This document shows, piece after piece, positions 1-9,688 of a stretch of 64,000 nucleotides of DNA (positions are counted from its first letter, which is position 1; every line of letters begins with the position of its first letter). A program made the position numbers and the translations under genes. Source of the DNA: Deltaproteobacteria bacterium (GTDB taxonomy: Bacteria > Myxococcota_A > Bradymonadia > REDH01). Where the stretch lies: the NCBI GenBank assembly GCA_007693585.1, contig REDH01000075.1, forward strand, positions 29,100 through 93,099, in the 5' to 3' direction. Below the pieces are notes generated by a model. The model saw only the letters and a list, made by a program, of their open reading frames with translations. It made no database searches and had not been told where the DNA came from.

Positions 1-2
1 AC

Positions 3-545
3 ATGCGCATGCGCGAGATCGAAGACCGCGTCGGAGAACTCAAGGACGAGGTCTTCCGTTCGCGTTCTCGCCTCTTTCTGCTCCGCGAGCAGGTGCTTCA
101 GGATCGAATCGGCGGATCCAGGGTCGTGATCAACCACCGCGACCGCCTGGGCAACCGCTACCGCGTGGTCCGGGTGCTCTACGCGCTCAACGGCGAATCG
201 GTGTTCGTGGCCAACGAGGATACGACGGACTTTGCGGCCATTCGACACCATCAGGTTCACTCGGGATCGGCCATTGCGGGTCCCCAGAACATCACCGCTC
301 AGGTGTGGGTCGTCGGGAACCCGCTCGGTGTCTTCTCCTACATGTCGGGTTATCGCTTCACCATCCGGAACGCGCACTCCTTCAGCGTGGAAGAGGGCCA
401 GACGGCCGAGATTTCGGTGGTGATCGAGAGCCGGGGCGGCGTGAACACGCCCATCGACGAGCGGCTCGTCGTTCGCTTCGATGCCGACTTCTACGACACC
501 GTGGATGGGGTCGGTGACGAGGTCGCTGCCGGGCAGACCCCCTGA
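3..545 (+). CDS. C-terminal part of a Glt-cluster-associated protein (annotated 'dihydrolipoamide acetyltransferase'-like in myxobacteria); probably truncated by the window edge
   Basis: Open from the window edge; coiled-coil start (MREIEDRVGELKDEVFRSRSRLFLL) then a beta-rich domain; stop overlaps the next start (TGATG). Confidence 0.6.
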   Translation: MRMREIEDRVGELKDEVFRSRSRLFLLREQVLQDRIGGSRVVINHRDRLGNRYRVVRVLYALNGESVFVANEDTTDFAAIRHHQVHSGSAIAGPQNITAQVWVVGNPLGVFSYMSGYRFTIRNAHSFSVEEGQTAEISVVIESRGGVNTPIDERLVVRFDADFYDTVDGVGDEVAAGQTP

Positions 546-3229
546 TGTTCCTGCGCTTTCCTCATCTCGGGGTCTCCGCGTTCGCCGCGTGTCTGGTCCT
601 CGTTCCGCCTGTGACCGCATCGGCCCAGTCGGTAGGCGATCTGCGCTCTTCCGTGGAGCGAGTCGAGGGCATCATCGCGGACATGGCGACGTTCGATGAA
701 CGCTTTCTCGGTGATCTCTACATCGATCGGGCACGAGACTTCGAGCGCCGGATGGTGGAGGGACGGCTCCTGGTCGACCTCGAGCAGCATGATGCCGCGG
801 CCATCCTGCTGATGGACCTGTTCGAAGACCCCCGGCATCGTGAGCGTCCGGAGCGCACGGAGCTGCAGCGCCTGCTGGCGGACAGCCTGTACGCATCGGG
901 GGTGCATGATCTTGCGGTGCTGCATTACCGGGCGCTGTTGTACGAGCGAGATGCGGAGCTTCAGGTGCATGCGGGTCAGCGCCTGCTGGACATCGCCCTC
1001 CGAACGGGGCGCGTCGACCGTCTGCCGGAGACTCTCCGTGTGCTTGAGGAGGCCCTTCAGGGTCGGGACGCCGACGACGAGCTCAACTATCTGCGTGGCC
1101 GGGCGCTCTTCCACACCGGGGAGCGCCAGGCCGCCCTTCGGGCGTTCGATACCGTTCGCGGGAGCAGTTCGCTGGCAGAACGAGCATCCTACTTCGCAGC
1201 CGTCGTCGAGGCGGCGCTGGGGGACCACGAGGCTGCCCTGAGTCGGTTCCGCGATCAGTTCACGCGTCTCGCAGACGCCGGCGATGAATTGGCCAGAGAA
1301 CTCCGCAACCTTGCGGCACTCGGTGCGGCGAGGGTTCTCTACGAGCAGGGGAACTGGACCGGCGCACTGGGATTCTACGGTCGCGTGGATGCGGATTCGC
1401 GGCACTTCGACCGAGCGCTCTACGAGAGCAGCTGGACGATGATTCGCCTGGATCGCTTGCCGCAGGCCAGTCGCGATCTGGAGATTCTGGCTCTCACCGC
1501 ACTGGACAGCCGAGTTCGGCCCGAGGCGCTGCTGCTGCGGGGCGAGACGGAGCTGCGGCGTGGCGAGTTCGACTCGGCTGTTGCCGTCTTCGAGGAAGTC
1601 AGGGCGGCCTATGAGCCGATCGAGGACGAGGTGCGAGACGCCATGGGTCTTCTCCAGCGCCGCGTGCGGGAGGAGGGGGTGACCATCGAGGGCTTGCGGA
1701 TTCGACGCATCCTGTCGCCCCGCGCGCGCGACTGGCTGGATCGGGGGCGGGGGTCGGCCTCCCTGCTCGAAGACCTGGAGGACCTTCAGGCGGAGTTGCT
1801 GTTTCAGGTACAGCTCGTCGAGGACCTGAACGAAGCGCTGGCGCTCGATCGGCAGATCGCGGGATTTCCCATCCTGCGGAACGGCTGGAACCTCGCGCTG
1901 CAGTACCGAATGGAACTCGTGGCCATGGAGTCGTCGTTTCTCGACATGGAGCGCGATGCGCTCTGGGATCGACTGTCCGATGAAGAAAGGACGCGCTATC
2001 GAAGCATTCGCAACCAAAGGGTGATGCTGGCCCGCCAGGTGCAACGTCTGCCCAGCACAGCCCGGGCGATGGGGGAGCGAGAGGAACAGCGTGCGGCGCG
2101 AATCCGAGGCGCCGAGCAGGAACTCTTCCTTGCCATGCAGGAGCTGGAGGCCGATTCGGCCAGGCTCGATGCGATCGAGCAACTCGTGCGCGACGCACAG
2201 CGCCGCGGGGAGCCAATGGAGGACGAGGAACGGATTTTCGGGAACCTGGAGGTGTCACGCCAACGCGCTGCCGCCAGGATGGAAGTTGCGGAAGATCTGC
2301 GTCGACGACTCTCCCGCCTGCGTGCCGAGGCGCTCGGTGGAGGAAGCCTTACCCCGGATGAACGAGCCGCGCTCGACGCGTACGAGACGGTCGTTCTCGA
2401 GGAGCGTACCTTTCTTCAGCAGTACCGTTCCCGAGTGAGAGGATTGTCACCTGTCGACCCGGGGCGAGGCGACGCATCCGGGCGCGTTGCCCGCCTGCAG
2501 GCCGAAGGCGTCCTCGTGCGACGGGACCTGCGACAGCTACTGGACGAGATCGGACCGATCGAAGCCGCCCTGGATGACGAGCAGTCGCTCACGGAGAGCG
2601 AGCGCTCCCGAGCCCGCGCCGAGCTTGATCGATTGCGGGCCGACCTCGCTGCGCTGCTCGAACGGCTCGACGACGAGGTGGTGGCAAGGCTTCAGCGCGA
2701 GGAGGCAGCTCTCGGTGACGTCGTGGACGAGAGCGAACACGAACGCACCGCGAGGGTGGAAGAAATGGTCGATGATCTGATCCTGCTGGAGCGCGGCGCG
2801 CTGACCGCGGCCGAGATCGAACGTCGAAGGGAACTGCTTGGGCGGATCGACGAGGCCCGGGCCCGTCGTGATGTGGCAGAGCGCCAGGTGGCGGGGTTCT
2901 TCGCCGCCGCACAGGCGGTCGTGGCTGCTGAAGGTGATCGACTGCGGATCGCGCTCGATGCAGCCACCGATGAAGTGATCGCCCTTCAGGAGCAGTACGT
3001 GGTCACGGAAGCCGTGGCGCGACGCGCGGCGCTCGATCAGGCGCTCCTCGCCCTGGCTGGGGTGCGAGACCGCTTCGCCGATATCAACCTTCGGGCGAAC
3101 CTGGGCGTGCTGGACGTCTCATGGCGCGAGTTCGAGGAAGCCACAACCGAGCGTCGGAATGTCACACAGGAGCGAATACGTTCACTCAATGTGCTTCGCG
3201 CCGACTTCGAAGAGATTCTTGGGGAGTAG
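545..3229 (+). CDS. Secreted TPR/coiled-coil protein, Glt gliding-machinery cluster
   Basis: 894 aa; signal peptide MFLRFPHLGVSAFAACLVLVPPVTASAQS; TPR-like repeats then long coiled coil; tight spacing to neighbours. Confidence 0.85.
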   Translation: MFLRFPHLGVSAFAACLVLVPPVTASAQSVGDLRSSVERVEGIIADMATFDERFLGDLYIDRARDFERRMVEGRLLVDLEQHDAAAILLMDLFEDPRHRERPERTELQRLLADSLYASGVHDLAVLHYRALLYERDAELQVHAGQRLLDIALRTGRVDRLPETLRVLEEALQGRDADDELNYLRGRALFHTGERQAALRAFDTVRGSSSLAERASYFAAVVEAALGDHEAALSRFRDQFTRLADAGDELARELRNLAALGAARVLYEQGNWTGALGFYGRVDADSRHFDRALYESSWTMIRLDRLPQASRDLEILALTALDSRVRPEALLLRGETELRRGEFDSAVAVFEEVRAAYEPIEDEVRDAMGLLQRRVREEGVTIEGLRIRRILSPRARDWLDRGRGSASLLEDLEDLQAELLFQVQLVEDLNEALALDRQIAGFPILRNGWNLALQYRMELVAMESSFLDMERDALWDRLSDEERTRYRSIRNQRVMLARQVQRLPSTARAMGEREEQRAARIRGAEQELFLAMQELEADSARLDAIEQLVRDAQRRGEPMEDEERIFGNLEVSRQRAAARMEVAEDLRRRLSRLRAEALGGGSLTPDERAALDAYETVVLEERTFLQQYRSRVRGLSPVDPGRGDASGRVARLQAEGVLVRRDLRQLLDEIGPIEAALDDEQSLTESERSRARAELDRLRADLAALLERLDDEVVARLQREEAALGDVVDESEHERTARVEEMVDDLILLERGALTAAEIERRRELLGRIDEARARRDVAERQVAGFFAAAQAVVAAEGDRLRIALDAATDEVIALQEQYVVTEAVARRAALDQALLALAGVRDRFADINLRANLGVLDVSWREFEEATTERRNVTQERIRSLNVLRADFEEILGE

Positions 3230-3234
3230 CTGCG

Positions 3235-6200
3235 ATGCGGATTCCCGAATGCTTTCAGTCCCGTCTGACGGACACGCTGCGCTCGGCGACGCTTGTGCTG
3301 TCGATCCTGCTCGCACATGGGGCGGTGGCGCTCGCCGGCGACGTACCCGACAACCCCGGCGACATGGAAGCGATGCGTCAAGGGGCTGCCGATGAGGACA
3401 CGTCAGCCGATGAAGAGGGAGACGACGAATCCGCGTCCAGCGAAGATCGGGACGAGGAAGTTGGGGGGGGGCTTTCACGTTCGCTGCCGAGGGCGAGCGG
3501 ACTATCGGCACGCGGCCGTGTGGAGCTCGGGCGATACGAGGAAGCGTTGCGCCTCTACTCCGATCAGTTCGAAGCGTTCCGCGAAGCCGTGGCTCGCGTC
3601 GTGCAGGAGGAGTACGAGCGACAGGTGCGGGTGATTGACGAGCGGCTTCAGCCTCGCATGGAGGAAGCGCGGAACCGGGAGACAAGGCACCGGCGGGACG
3701 CAATTGCTTCGTTCAGCCAGTTTGCGGAGCGATATCCGGATCATCCCGAATTTACAGGTGACGTTCTCTTCCGCCTCGCTCGACTCCAGAACGAGGAGGA
3801 GCAATACCTCCACATTCAGGCACTGAACGCGTACGACGAGCAGCAGCGGCGGTACGAGCTCGGCATGATTCCGGAACCGCCGACCTTTCCCATGCTGGAA
3901 CATGTGGACAGCCTTGCCACACTCTCTCGATTGCTGGAGACCTTTCCGGAATACCGTTACGCGGACGCGGCCCTCTACCTGCTTGCAATCGGCCAGCAGG
4001 ACGAGGAACTGGGCATGGCCTACTATGAGCGACTGATCCGGGAACGGCCCGACTCGGAGTTTGTCCAGGAGAGCTGGCTGCGAATCGGAGAACTTCTGTT
4101 CGATCTTGAACGGTTCCGAGACGCTCGCGAAGCATACCAGGAAGCGCTCGCCCTCGGCCCGTTCAACCGTACCGACCTCACTCTCTTCAAGCTCGGGTGG
4201 ACGAACTATCTCCTCAACGACTTCGGGTCTGCCCTGGAGAACTTTCACGATCTGCTCGTGCTGTATCAGGGAGACGAAGAAGCGGCATCGGTGCTGGAAG
4301 AGGCACGTCAGTACTACGCAATCGTTCTTGCCGAGCGCGACTGGAACCTCGATGGTCAGGTGGACGAGGACTTTCTCATGCCGCGTGTGCGGCACTATCT
4401 GTCGGGAGACGCAGGCTACGAACTGCCGGTTCTTGACGTCATGGCGGAGTTGCTCAGGGAACTCGAACCGCGCGAAGAGTACCTGCTTCACACCTCGGAT
4501 GTCATGGCATTTGCGGTCGCGAACTTCCCGCTCGATCGGGATACACCATCGCGCCATCTGCTGGTGTACGAGATTCTCTACGCGCTGGACTATGAGGAGG
4601 AGGCCGTGGCGGTCCTCGCCGAGATTGCGGCAAACTACGGTCCCGACAGCGATTGGTTCCTTGCCATGGAGCTTCAGGGAGAGATCGAGGCCATGGCGTT
4701 CGCCGAGCGACTCGGCCGTGAAGCCATGCTGAACAGCGCGGCGATCGCATTCTTTCGTGGCCGAACCCATCGGGACGAGTACGAACTGTCAGGCGATGCG
4801 ACCCTCGACGAGCGTGCTGTCGCATCCTTTCGGCAGGCGGCAGAGATCTACGGCGACTTTCTGAGCAGTTTTCCGAATGACGAAGCGGTCTACGAATCGC
4901 GATTCTTTCGGGCACGCGCACTCCATGAGGCACGACTGTACGAGGACGCCGTGGAGGAGTATGCCCGGGTTCGGGACTCCCGGTTGAGCGAGGCGCATCA
5001 GGAGGAGAGCGCAGCGCGACACATCGAGGCTCTCACGGCCCTTGCGCAGCAGGAGGTCCTGGCCGGGCTTCTCGACCCGAGGGGCGTCCCGGATCAGCCC
5101 AGCGAATGGCCCCGGCCGCTCGACGAAGGCGAAATCCCGGAGCCGGAGTCCATTCCCGACCGACTCCGGCAATTGCTCGCTTCGTACGACCGCTACATCG
5201 AGCTCGACGTCACGGTAGAGGACAGCCCCGAAGTTCAGGGCGAGGTCGCCCTCGCTGCCGCGCGAATCCTCCTGGAGTACGAACACAACCGTGAGGCGCG
5301 CCAGCGCTTCGTGCAGATGTTCGACCGGTACTGCGGCGAACGCCCGGCGGGCATTGCCGCGCTACTCCTGATTCAGTCGTACGAACGGGAGGGTGATTAC
5401 CGACACATGGAGTACTGGGCGAATCAGGTCGAGACCAGGTCGGACTGCATTTCACTGCCAGGTGACGATGCACAGCGCTTCGCGGAGAATATCGACATCT
5501 ACCGACGCAATGCTGCGTTCGCGAATGCGGAGAGACTGCGGGAGGCCGGGCGCTACGAAGCCGCAGCGCGTGAGTTCACACGAATCGCAGAGGCCTATCC
5601 GGAGTCCGATGATGCGCCGATCGGGCTCTATTTCGCCGGTGAGATCTACGAGGAGGAACTCCGACGATATGACCTCGCCATGGAGCGCTTCCGCACGCTG
5701 TACGAGCGCTATCCCGACACGCGATTCGCAGAGCCCGCTCTCCTCAGCCTTGCCATCAACTCGCAACAGTTCTTCGACTTCGATGGTGCGATTGCAGCCT
5801 TTCGTGAACTGCATACGCGCGGCTTCACCCTGCCCGCGGAAGGGGGAGGGCCCCGTTACCCCATCCTTGTGGCTGCCGAGATGCACGAAGTTCAGCGACA
5901 GCATGATCAGGCGGCAGAGGCTTACCTGATGTTCGTGGACGACAACCCCCGGGCACCGGAAGCGCCCCGTGCACTGTACAGGGCCGCCGTGAACCTCGAT
6001 GAGTCGGGTCGACAGCGTGAGATGGCAGACCTGATCGAGCGACTGATTCGTGAGCACGGAACACAGTCCGAAGTCGGCGGCTTCAACATCGACAACGCAG
6101 TCATCGATGGACTGGCGCGCGTGGCCGCATGGCATGGTGCACGCAACGACGCTCGGAATCTACGTCGCTTCGAGGACCGCGTTCTCAATGAATTCGAAGG

Positions 6201-6942
6201 CCGTGTGCCGCGTGATTGGGAGACCCCGGAGGAGCTGGCCCGAAACGCTCCTGCCCGGCGCGCGGCGGCCGACATCGCGATGCGACGTGCCCAGGAGTCG
6301 GTCGCCGAGTGGAGGCGTATCTCCGTCAGCAGCAATCCCCGCGCCGCACAGCGAGACATCGAACGAAAGAGGGATGGTCTCGCCACGGCGATTCAGGAGT
6401 TCGTGGACGTGGATCGATTGTTCAATGATCCGGACGCCAGCATCTGCGCCCGGCTCGAACAGGGACGGGTCGCGCGCGAAATGGCGGACTTCATCTTCGA
6501 TCTTCCGGTGCCCGACTTTCAGGGGGACATCTACGCGGAGGACGCGTACATGGAAATCATCGAGGACATCGTCCGACAGTATGAGGAAGTTGCTCTCGCC
6601 GAATGGCTGGAGCTGTACAACCTCATCGAGGAGATGGGCGTCGTGAACGACTGTACCATCGAAGCCTCGACCCTCCTGAATCAACGGTTCGGCGCCGAGT
6701 ACCCTGCCTACAAGCAGCGAATGCGTCCAGCCAGCTCCCGCGTGCTCTTTCCGGGGCTCATCAACGTGCCGGTAGGCGTTTCGGTCCGTGCCAGCCATGC
6801 ACCAACGCCCGACACGAATCTCGACGATATTCCGGCGCGCACCGATGCGTCTGGTCGGGACGAGGAAGCTTCGGAGCCGCCCGGTGCGAGCGAGACCGAA
6901 GTTCGTGCCGCGCCGAACGAGGAGGAGCCGGAGGATGAGTGA
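3235..6942 (+). CDS. Very large periplasmic TPR protein, AgmU/GltD-like
   Basis: 1235 aa from ATG 3235 (supplied ORF begins earlier at 3121, overlapping the previous CDS); signal peptide ...LSILLAHGAVALAGD; many TPR-like repeats; size and context match GltD/AgmU. Confidence 0.8.
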   Translation: MRIPECFQSRLTDTLRSATLVLSILLAHGAVALAGDVPDNPGDMEAMRQGAADEDTSADEEGDDESASSEDRDEEVGGGLSRSLPRASGLSARGRVELGRYEEALRLYSDQFEAFREAVARVVQEEYERQVRVIDERLQPRMEEARNRETRHRRDAIASFSQFAERYPDHPEFTGDVLFRLARLQNEEEQYLHIQALNAYDEQQRRYELGMIPEPPTFPMLEHVDSLATLSRLLETFPEYRYADAALYLLAIGQQDEELGMAYYERLIRERPDSEFVQESWLRIGELLFDLERFRDAREAYQEALALGPFNRTDLTLFKLGWTNYLLNDFGSALENFHDLLVLYQGDEEAASVLEEARQYYAIVLAERDWNLDGQVDEDFLMPRVRHYLSGDAGYELPVLDVMAELLRELEPREEYLLHTSDVMAFAVANFPLDRDTPSRHLLVYEILYALDYEEEAVAVLAEIAANYGPDSDWFLAMELQGEIEAMAFAERLGREAMLNSAAIAFFRGRTHRDEYELSGDATLDERAVASFRQAAEIYGDFLSSFPNDEAVYESRFFRARALHEARLYEDAVEEYARVRDSRLSEAHQEESAARHIEALTALAQQEVLAGLLDPRGVPDQPSEWPRPLDEGEIPEPESIPDRLRQLLASYDRYIELDVTVEDSPEVQGEVALAAARILLEYEHNREARQRFVQMFDRYCGERPAGIAALLLIQSYEREGDYRHMEYWANQVETRSDCISLPGDDAQRFAENIDIYRRNAAFANAERLREAGRYEAAAREFTRIAEAYPESDDAPIGLYFAGEIYEEELRRYDLAMERFRTLYERYPDTRFAEPALLSLAINSQQFFDFDGAIAAFRELHTRGFTLPAEGGGPRYPILVAAEMHEVQRQHDQAAEAYLMFVDDNPRAPEAPRALYRAAVNLDESGRQREMADLIERLIREHGTQSEVGGFNIDNAVIDGLARVAAWHGARNDARNLRRFEDRVLNEFEGRVPRDWETPEELARNAPARRAAADIAMRRAQESVAEWRRISVSSNPRAAQRDIERKRDGLATAIQEFVDVDRLFNDPDASICARLEQGRVAREMADFIFDLPVPDFQGDIYAEDAYMEIIEDIVRQYEEVALAEWLELYNLIEEMGVVNDCTIEASTLLNQRFGAEYPAYKQRMRPASSRVLFPGLINVPVGVSVRASHAPTPDTNLDDIPARTDASGRDEEASEPPGASETEVRAAPNEEEPEDE

Positions 6943-8389
6943 CTCTGCGGGACATGTGTTTTTCGCCCGAGGTGTGCTGCTGAGCTTCTGCCTCATGACG
7001 GCATGGGGATGCGCTGCGGGACATCAGCAGGCAACTGCAGACCCCTCCGATGGCATTGCAGTGACCCCCCAGCAGCGCCCGAATCCGGAGCTGGTCCACT
7101 CCATCTGGGACGAGGACGCCGTGGCGTTCGAGCCCGATGAGGAACGACCCGCTGTCGACGAAGCTGCCGACGATGACGACGATCTTCTCGATGTCGAACT
7201 GGAAGAGGAGTTTGCGGACGTACTCCCGCCCGAAGAGGAGCCGGAGACCGAGGAGCCCTGGGACGCGCGAGCGCTTGAGGCCTTCGCCGCAGCACGCGCC
7301 GATGTACTCGGCTCTCGCTATTCGAACGCGCGACGAACGCTCCAGACATTTCTGGACCACGAAGACCGGCGTGTCCGTTCACTGGCGCAGCACAACCTTG
7401 GCGTGGTGGCATGGTACGAGGGAGACCATGTGTCCGCCGAGAGCGCGTTCAGACGCGCCATGGACGAAGACCCAGGCCAGGCCGCACCGCTGAGAGCGTT
7501 GGTGAGGCTGTATCTCGCGGACGGACAGCACGACCATGCACGGTCTCTGGTACGCGAGCAGGTGACCCTCTCGGAAGAAGCGGCCTCGATTCGAGCCGTG
7601 GAGCTCCTGCTCCTGCTGGAAGAGGGACGCGATCAGGAAGTGGAGGAGCTGTCCCGTGCACTCCTTCTCGAAGATGGAGCCAACCTGGATATCTTTGAGG
7701 CCCTTGCCTTCACACAGCTCAACGCCCAGCGACTTCCGCTTGCGGAGTATATCGCGGAGCAGGGACTCGAACGCGACGAGACACGAACCGAGCTGTGGTA
7801 CGTGAGGGCAGTGACGGCAATGGAAAGAGGCGACAATCTGACCGCAATCCGCCATCTGGAAACGGCTCGGGAGCGCGGAGCAAACACGCGACAGCCCGAG
7901 CTGCTGAATCTGCTGGGCGTACTCTACCTCCGAACGCTACGCTGGGAGGATGCACAACGTGTTCTCGAGGAAGCCACGAGAGCTGCTCCCAGCTACGCCG
8001 ACGCCTGGGTCAACCTTGGAAATGCGCATGTAGGCTTGCGTGACTATGATGCAGCTCTCGTCGCGTATACGAGAGGACGTGATCTTGGCCTCGAAGGGGG
8101 CGGTCCACTGTTCAACCTGGGCCTCCTGTACATGGAACCCGGCTGGGAGCACATGGAACGCATCGCGCAGCTTCGAGAGGCAATCGAATTCTTTGATCGA
8201 TTCGCTGCGGAGCGTGGCGACATTCCCGAGTCACATCTTGTGCACGAGTACCGACGTGAAGCGCTGGCCGCAATTGAGGGAATGGAAGCGCTCGCGCGCC
8301 CACGAGAGCAGCCTGTCGAGCCGGTGTGCGACGACCCGTTCGGCTGCGACGATGAGCCGGTGTGCGACGACCCGTTCGGCTGCGACTGA
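6935..8389 (+). CDS. TPR lipoprotein, AglT/GltE-like
   Basis: 484 aa from ATG 6935 (8 nt overlap with the previous CDS); lipobox-like LMTAWGCAAG; TPR repeats; C-terminal CDDPFGCD duplications. Confidence 0.8.
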   Translation: MSDSAGHVFFARGVLLSFCLMTAWGCAAGHQQATADPSDGIAVTPQQRPNPELVHSIWDEDAVAFEPDEERPAVDEAADDDDDLLDVELEEEFADVLPPEEEPETEEPWDARALEAFAAARADVLGSRYSNARRTLQTFLDHEDRRVRSLAQHNLGVVAWYEGDHVSAESAFRRAMDEDPGQAAPLRALVRLYLADGQHDHARSLVREQVTLSEEAASIRAVELLLLLEEGRDQEVEELSRALLLEDGANLDIFEALAFTQLNAQRLPLAEYIAEQGLERDETRTELWYVRAVTAMERGDNLTAIRHLETARERGANTRQPELLNLLGVLYLRTLRWEDAQRVLEEATRAAPSYADAWVNLGNAHVGLRDYDAALVAYTRGRDLGLEGGGPLFNLGLLYMEPGWEHMERIAQLREAIEFFDRFAAERGDIPESHLVHEYRREALAAIEGMEALARPREQPVEPVCDDPFGCDDEPVCDDPFGCD

Positions 8390-8415
8390 TCCGCGACACC
8401 TGACAGGAGACTGCC

Positions 8416-8694
8416 ATGAATGGCGCTGACGAAGTGGGCAGAGATCGTTTCGCGGGGTGGGGCAAGAGTGTTGCCTGCGCGTTTCTCGGCGTCGGGTTGC
8501 TGGCACTTGCCTCTGTCGAGGCCGTGGCTCAGTCAGGCGTCATTCGGCTGGAAGAGGAGGTATTCGAGGTGGAGATCGAAACCCCGACGGCCACGCTCTT
8601 TCTGGCACCGCATGCGCTGGAGTATCGATTCCGCGAGCCGGTAGACTCCTTTATGGATGCTCTTCTCGAAACCGTGGAAGACGAGCCGTTTTGA
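8416..8694 (+). CDS. Small secreted hypothetical protein
   Basis: 92 aa; signal peptide ...LGVGLLALASVEAVAQS; acidic mature region. Confidence 0.6.
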   Translation: MNGADEVGRDRFAGWGKSVACAFLGVGLLALASVEAVAQSGVIRLEEEVFEVEIETPTATLFLAPHALEYRFREPVDSFMDALLETVEDEPF

Positions 8695-8699
8695 CGGCT
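8684..8699 (+). terminator. Hairpin overlapping the stop codon of the small secreted ORF
   Basis: AGCCGT-TTTG-ACGGCT, 6 bp perfect stem; no long T-tract, so weak as a terminator. Confidence 0.35.
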
Positions 8700-8772
8700 T
8701 GCGCGGGGTGCTGGGTGCAGCGGTCGAATTGCTGGCCACCCTGCACGCACTGTGATAGACCGACCGACGCAA

Positions 8773-8816
8773 AGGCGCTTCCGTTGGTCTCCAACGAAGT
8801 GTGAGAGGCGCTTCCG
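8773..8816. promoter_or_regulatory. Direct repeats flanking a dyad, upstream of the TolQ-like gene
   Basis: aggcgcttccg at 8773-8783 and 8806-8816 (33 bp apart) enclosing the perfect dyad CGTTGG-TCT-CCAACG at 8782-8796. Confidence 0.4.
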
Positions 8817-8931
8817 GCATTGCGCACGGAACGCATGACGTAACGAGGGGAATGATGTGGTCCCTTGCGCCAGTGAATGACTGGTGCCGCATCATTTCCG
8901 GGAAGCCACCCCACGCAGGAGAGAGTCGAAC

Positions 8932-9576
8932 ATGGGAACCATCGCTGAAGCATTTCGGGTTAGTGGCATCTGGATGTATCTCATCCTGGTGATCTCGATC
9001 TTCGCGCTCGGCATTGTGCTCGAGCGGTTCATCTTCCTGTTCTTCAAGTACAACATCAACGCCTTGGCATTCATGCGGCAGATCGAGAAGCTCGTCATGG
9101 CGGGCAACATCGACCGTGCGCTGAAGCTCTGCAGTGCTGCGCAGGATGCCGCACTTCCGAAGGTTGTGAAGGCGGGTCTCATGCGTGCTCGGAAGAGCAA
9201 GGAGTCCATCCAGAACGCCATCGAGGAAGCGACACTCGAAGTGATTCCGCTGGTGACGCGTCGCACGCCTGCGCTGCTTGCACTCGCGAATATCGCCACT
9301 CTCCTTGGTCTGCTGGGTACCATCGTCGGTCTGATCGATGCGTTCGCGGCCCTGGAGAACGCAGCTCCGGAAGAGCGTCAGCAGCTTCTGGCGCGTGGTA
9401 TCTCGCTCGCGATGTACACGACGGCCGCTGGTCTCATCGTGGCGATTCCGACGATGCTCTTCCATCTGTTCCTGAGCGGAATGACGAAGAAGATCGTCGA
9501 GGAGATCGACCAGAACGCCGTCAAGATCGAGAACCTGTTGGTTGCCCAGGCGCGCGGTACGGCCGCCGCGGAGTGA
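8932..9576 (+). CDS. MotA/TolQ/ExbB-family proton channel protein (AglR-like)
   Basis: 214 aa from ATG 8932; three TM segments including LANIATLLGLLGTIVGLIDAFAAL and AMYTTAAGLIVAIPTMLFHLFLS typical of TolQ/ExbB. Confidence 0.93.
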   Translation: MGTIAEAFRVSGIWMYLILVISIFALGIVLERFIFLFFKYNINALAFMRQIEKLVMAGNIDRALKLCSAAQDAALPKVVKAGLMRARKSKESIQNAIEEATLEVIPLVTRRTPALLALANIATLLGLLGTIVGLIDAFAALENAAPEERQQLLARGISLAMYTTAAGLIVAIPTMLFHLFLSGMTKKIVEEIDQNAVKIENLLVAQARGTAAAE

Positions 9577-9590
9577 CTTCCGGTGCTGGA

Positions 9591-9630
9591 GGGCTCGGTC
9601 TGCGACTGAATGCAGGCTGAGCCCATTTTT
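9591..9630 (+). terminator. Intrinsic-terminator-like hairpin between the TolQ-like and first ExbD-like genes
   Basis: GGGCTCGGTCTGC-GACTGAAT-GCAGGCTGAGCCC, 13 bp stem with two G:U wobbles, followed by ATTTTT. Confidence 0.75.
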
Positions 9631-9653
9631 CGGAACTCCGCGCACGAAAAGTT

Positions 9654-9673
9654 GTCCCTGTCTGAGCAGGGAC
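9654..9673 (+). promoter_or_regulatory. Leader hairpin just upstream of the ExbD-like start
   Basis: GTCCCTG-TCTGAG-CAGGGAC, perfect 7 bp stem, immediately before the GAGGAG ribosome-binding site of ATG 9689. Confidence 0.5.
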
Positions 9674-9688
9674 GCCCGAGGAGGAGCC

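Noticed and set aside
491-2182. 563 aa minus-strand ORF at the window start
   Set aside because: Antisense to the signal-peptide-bearing TPR protein; no recognisable motif.
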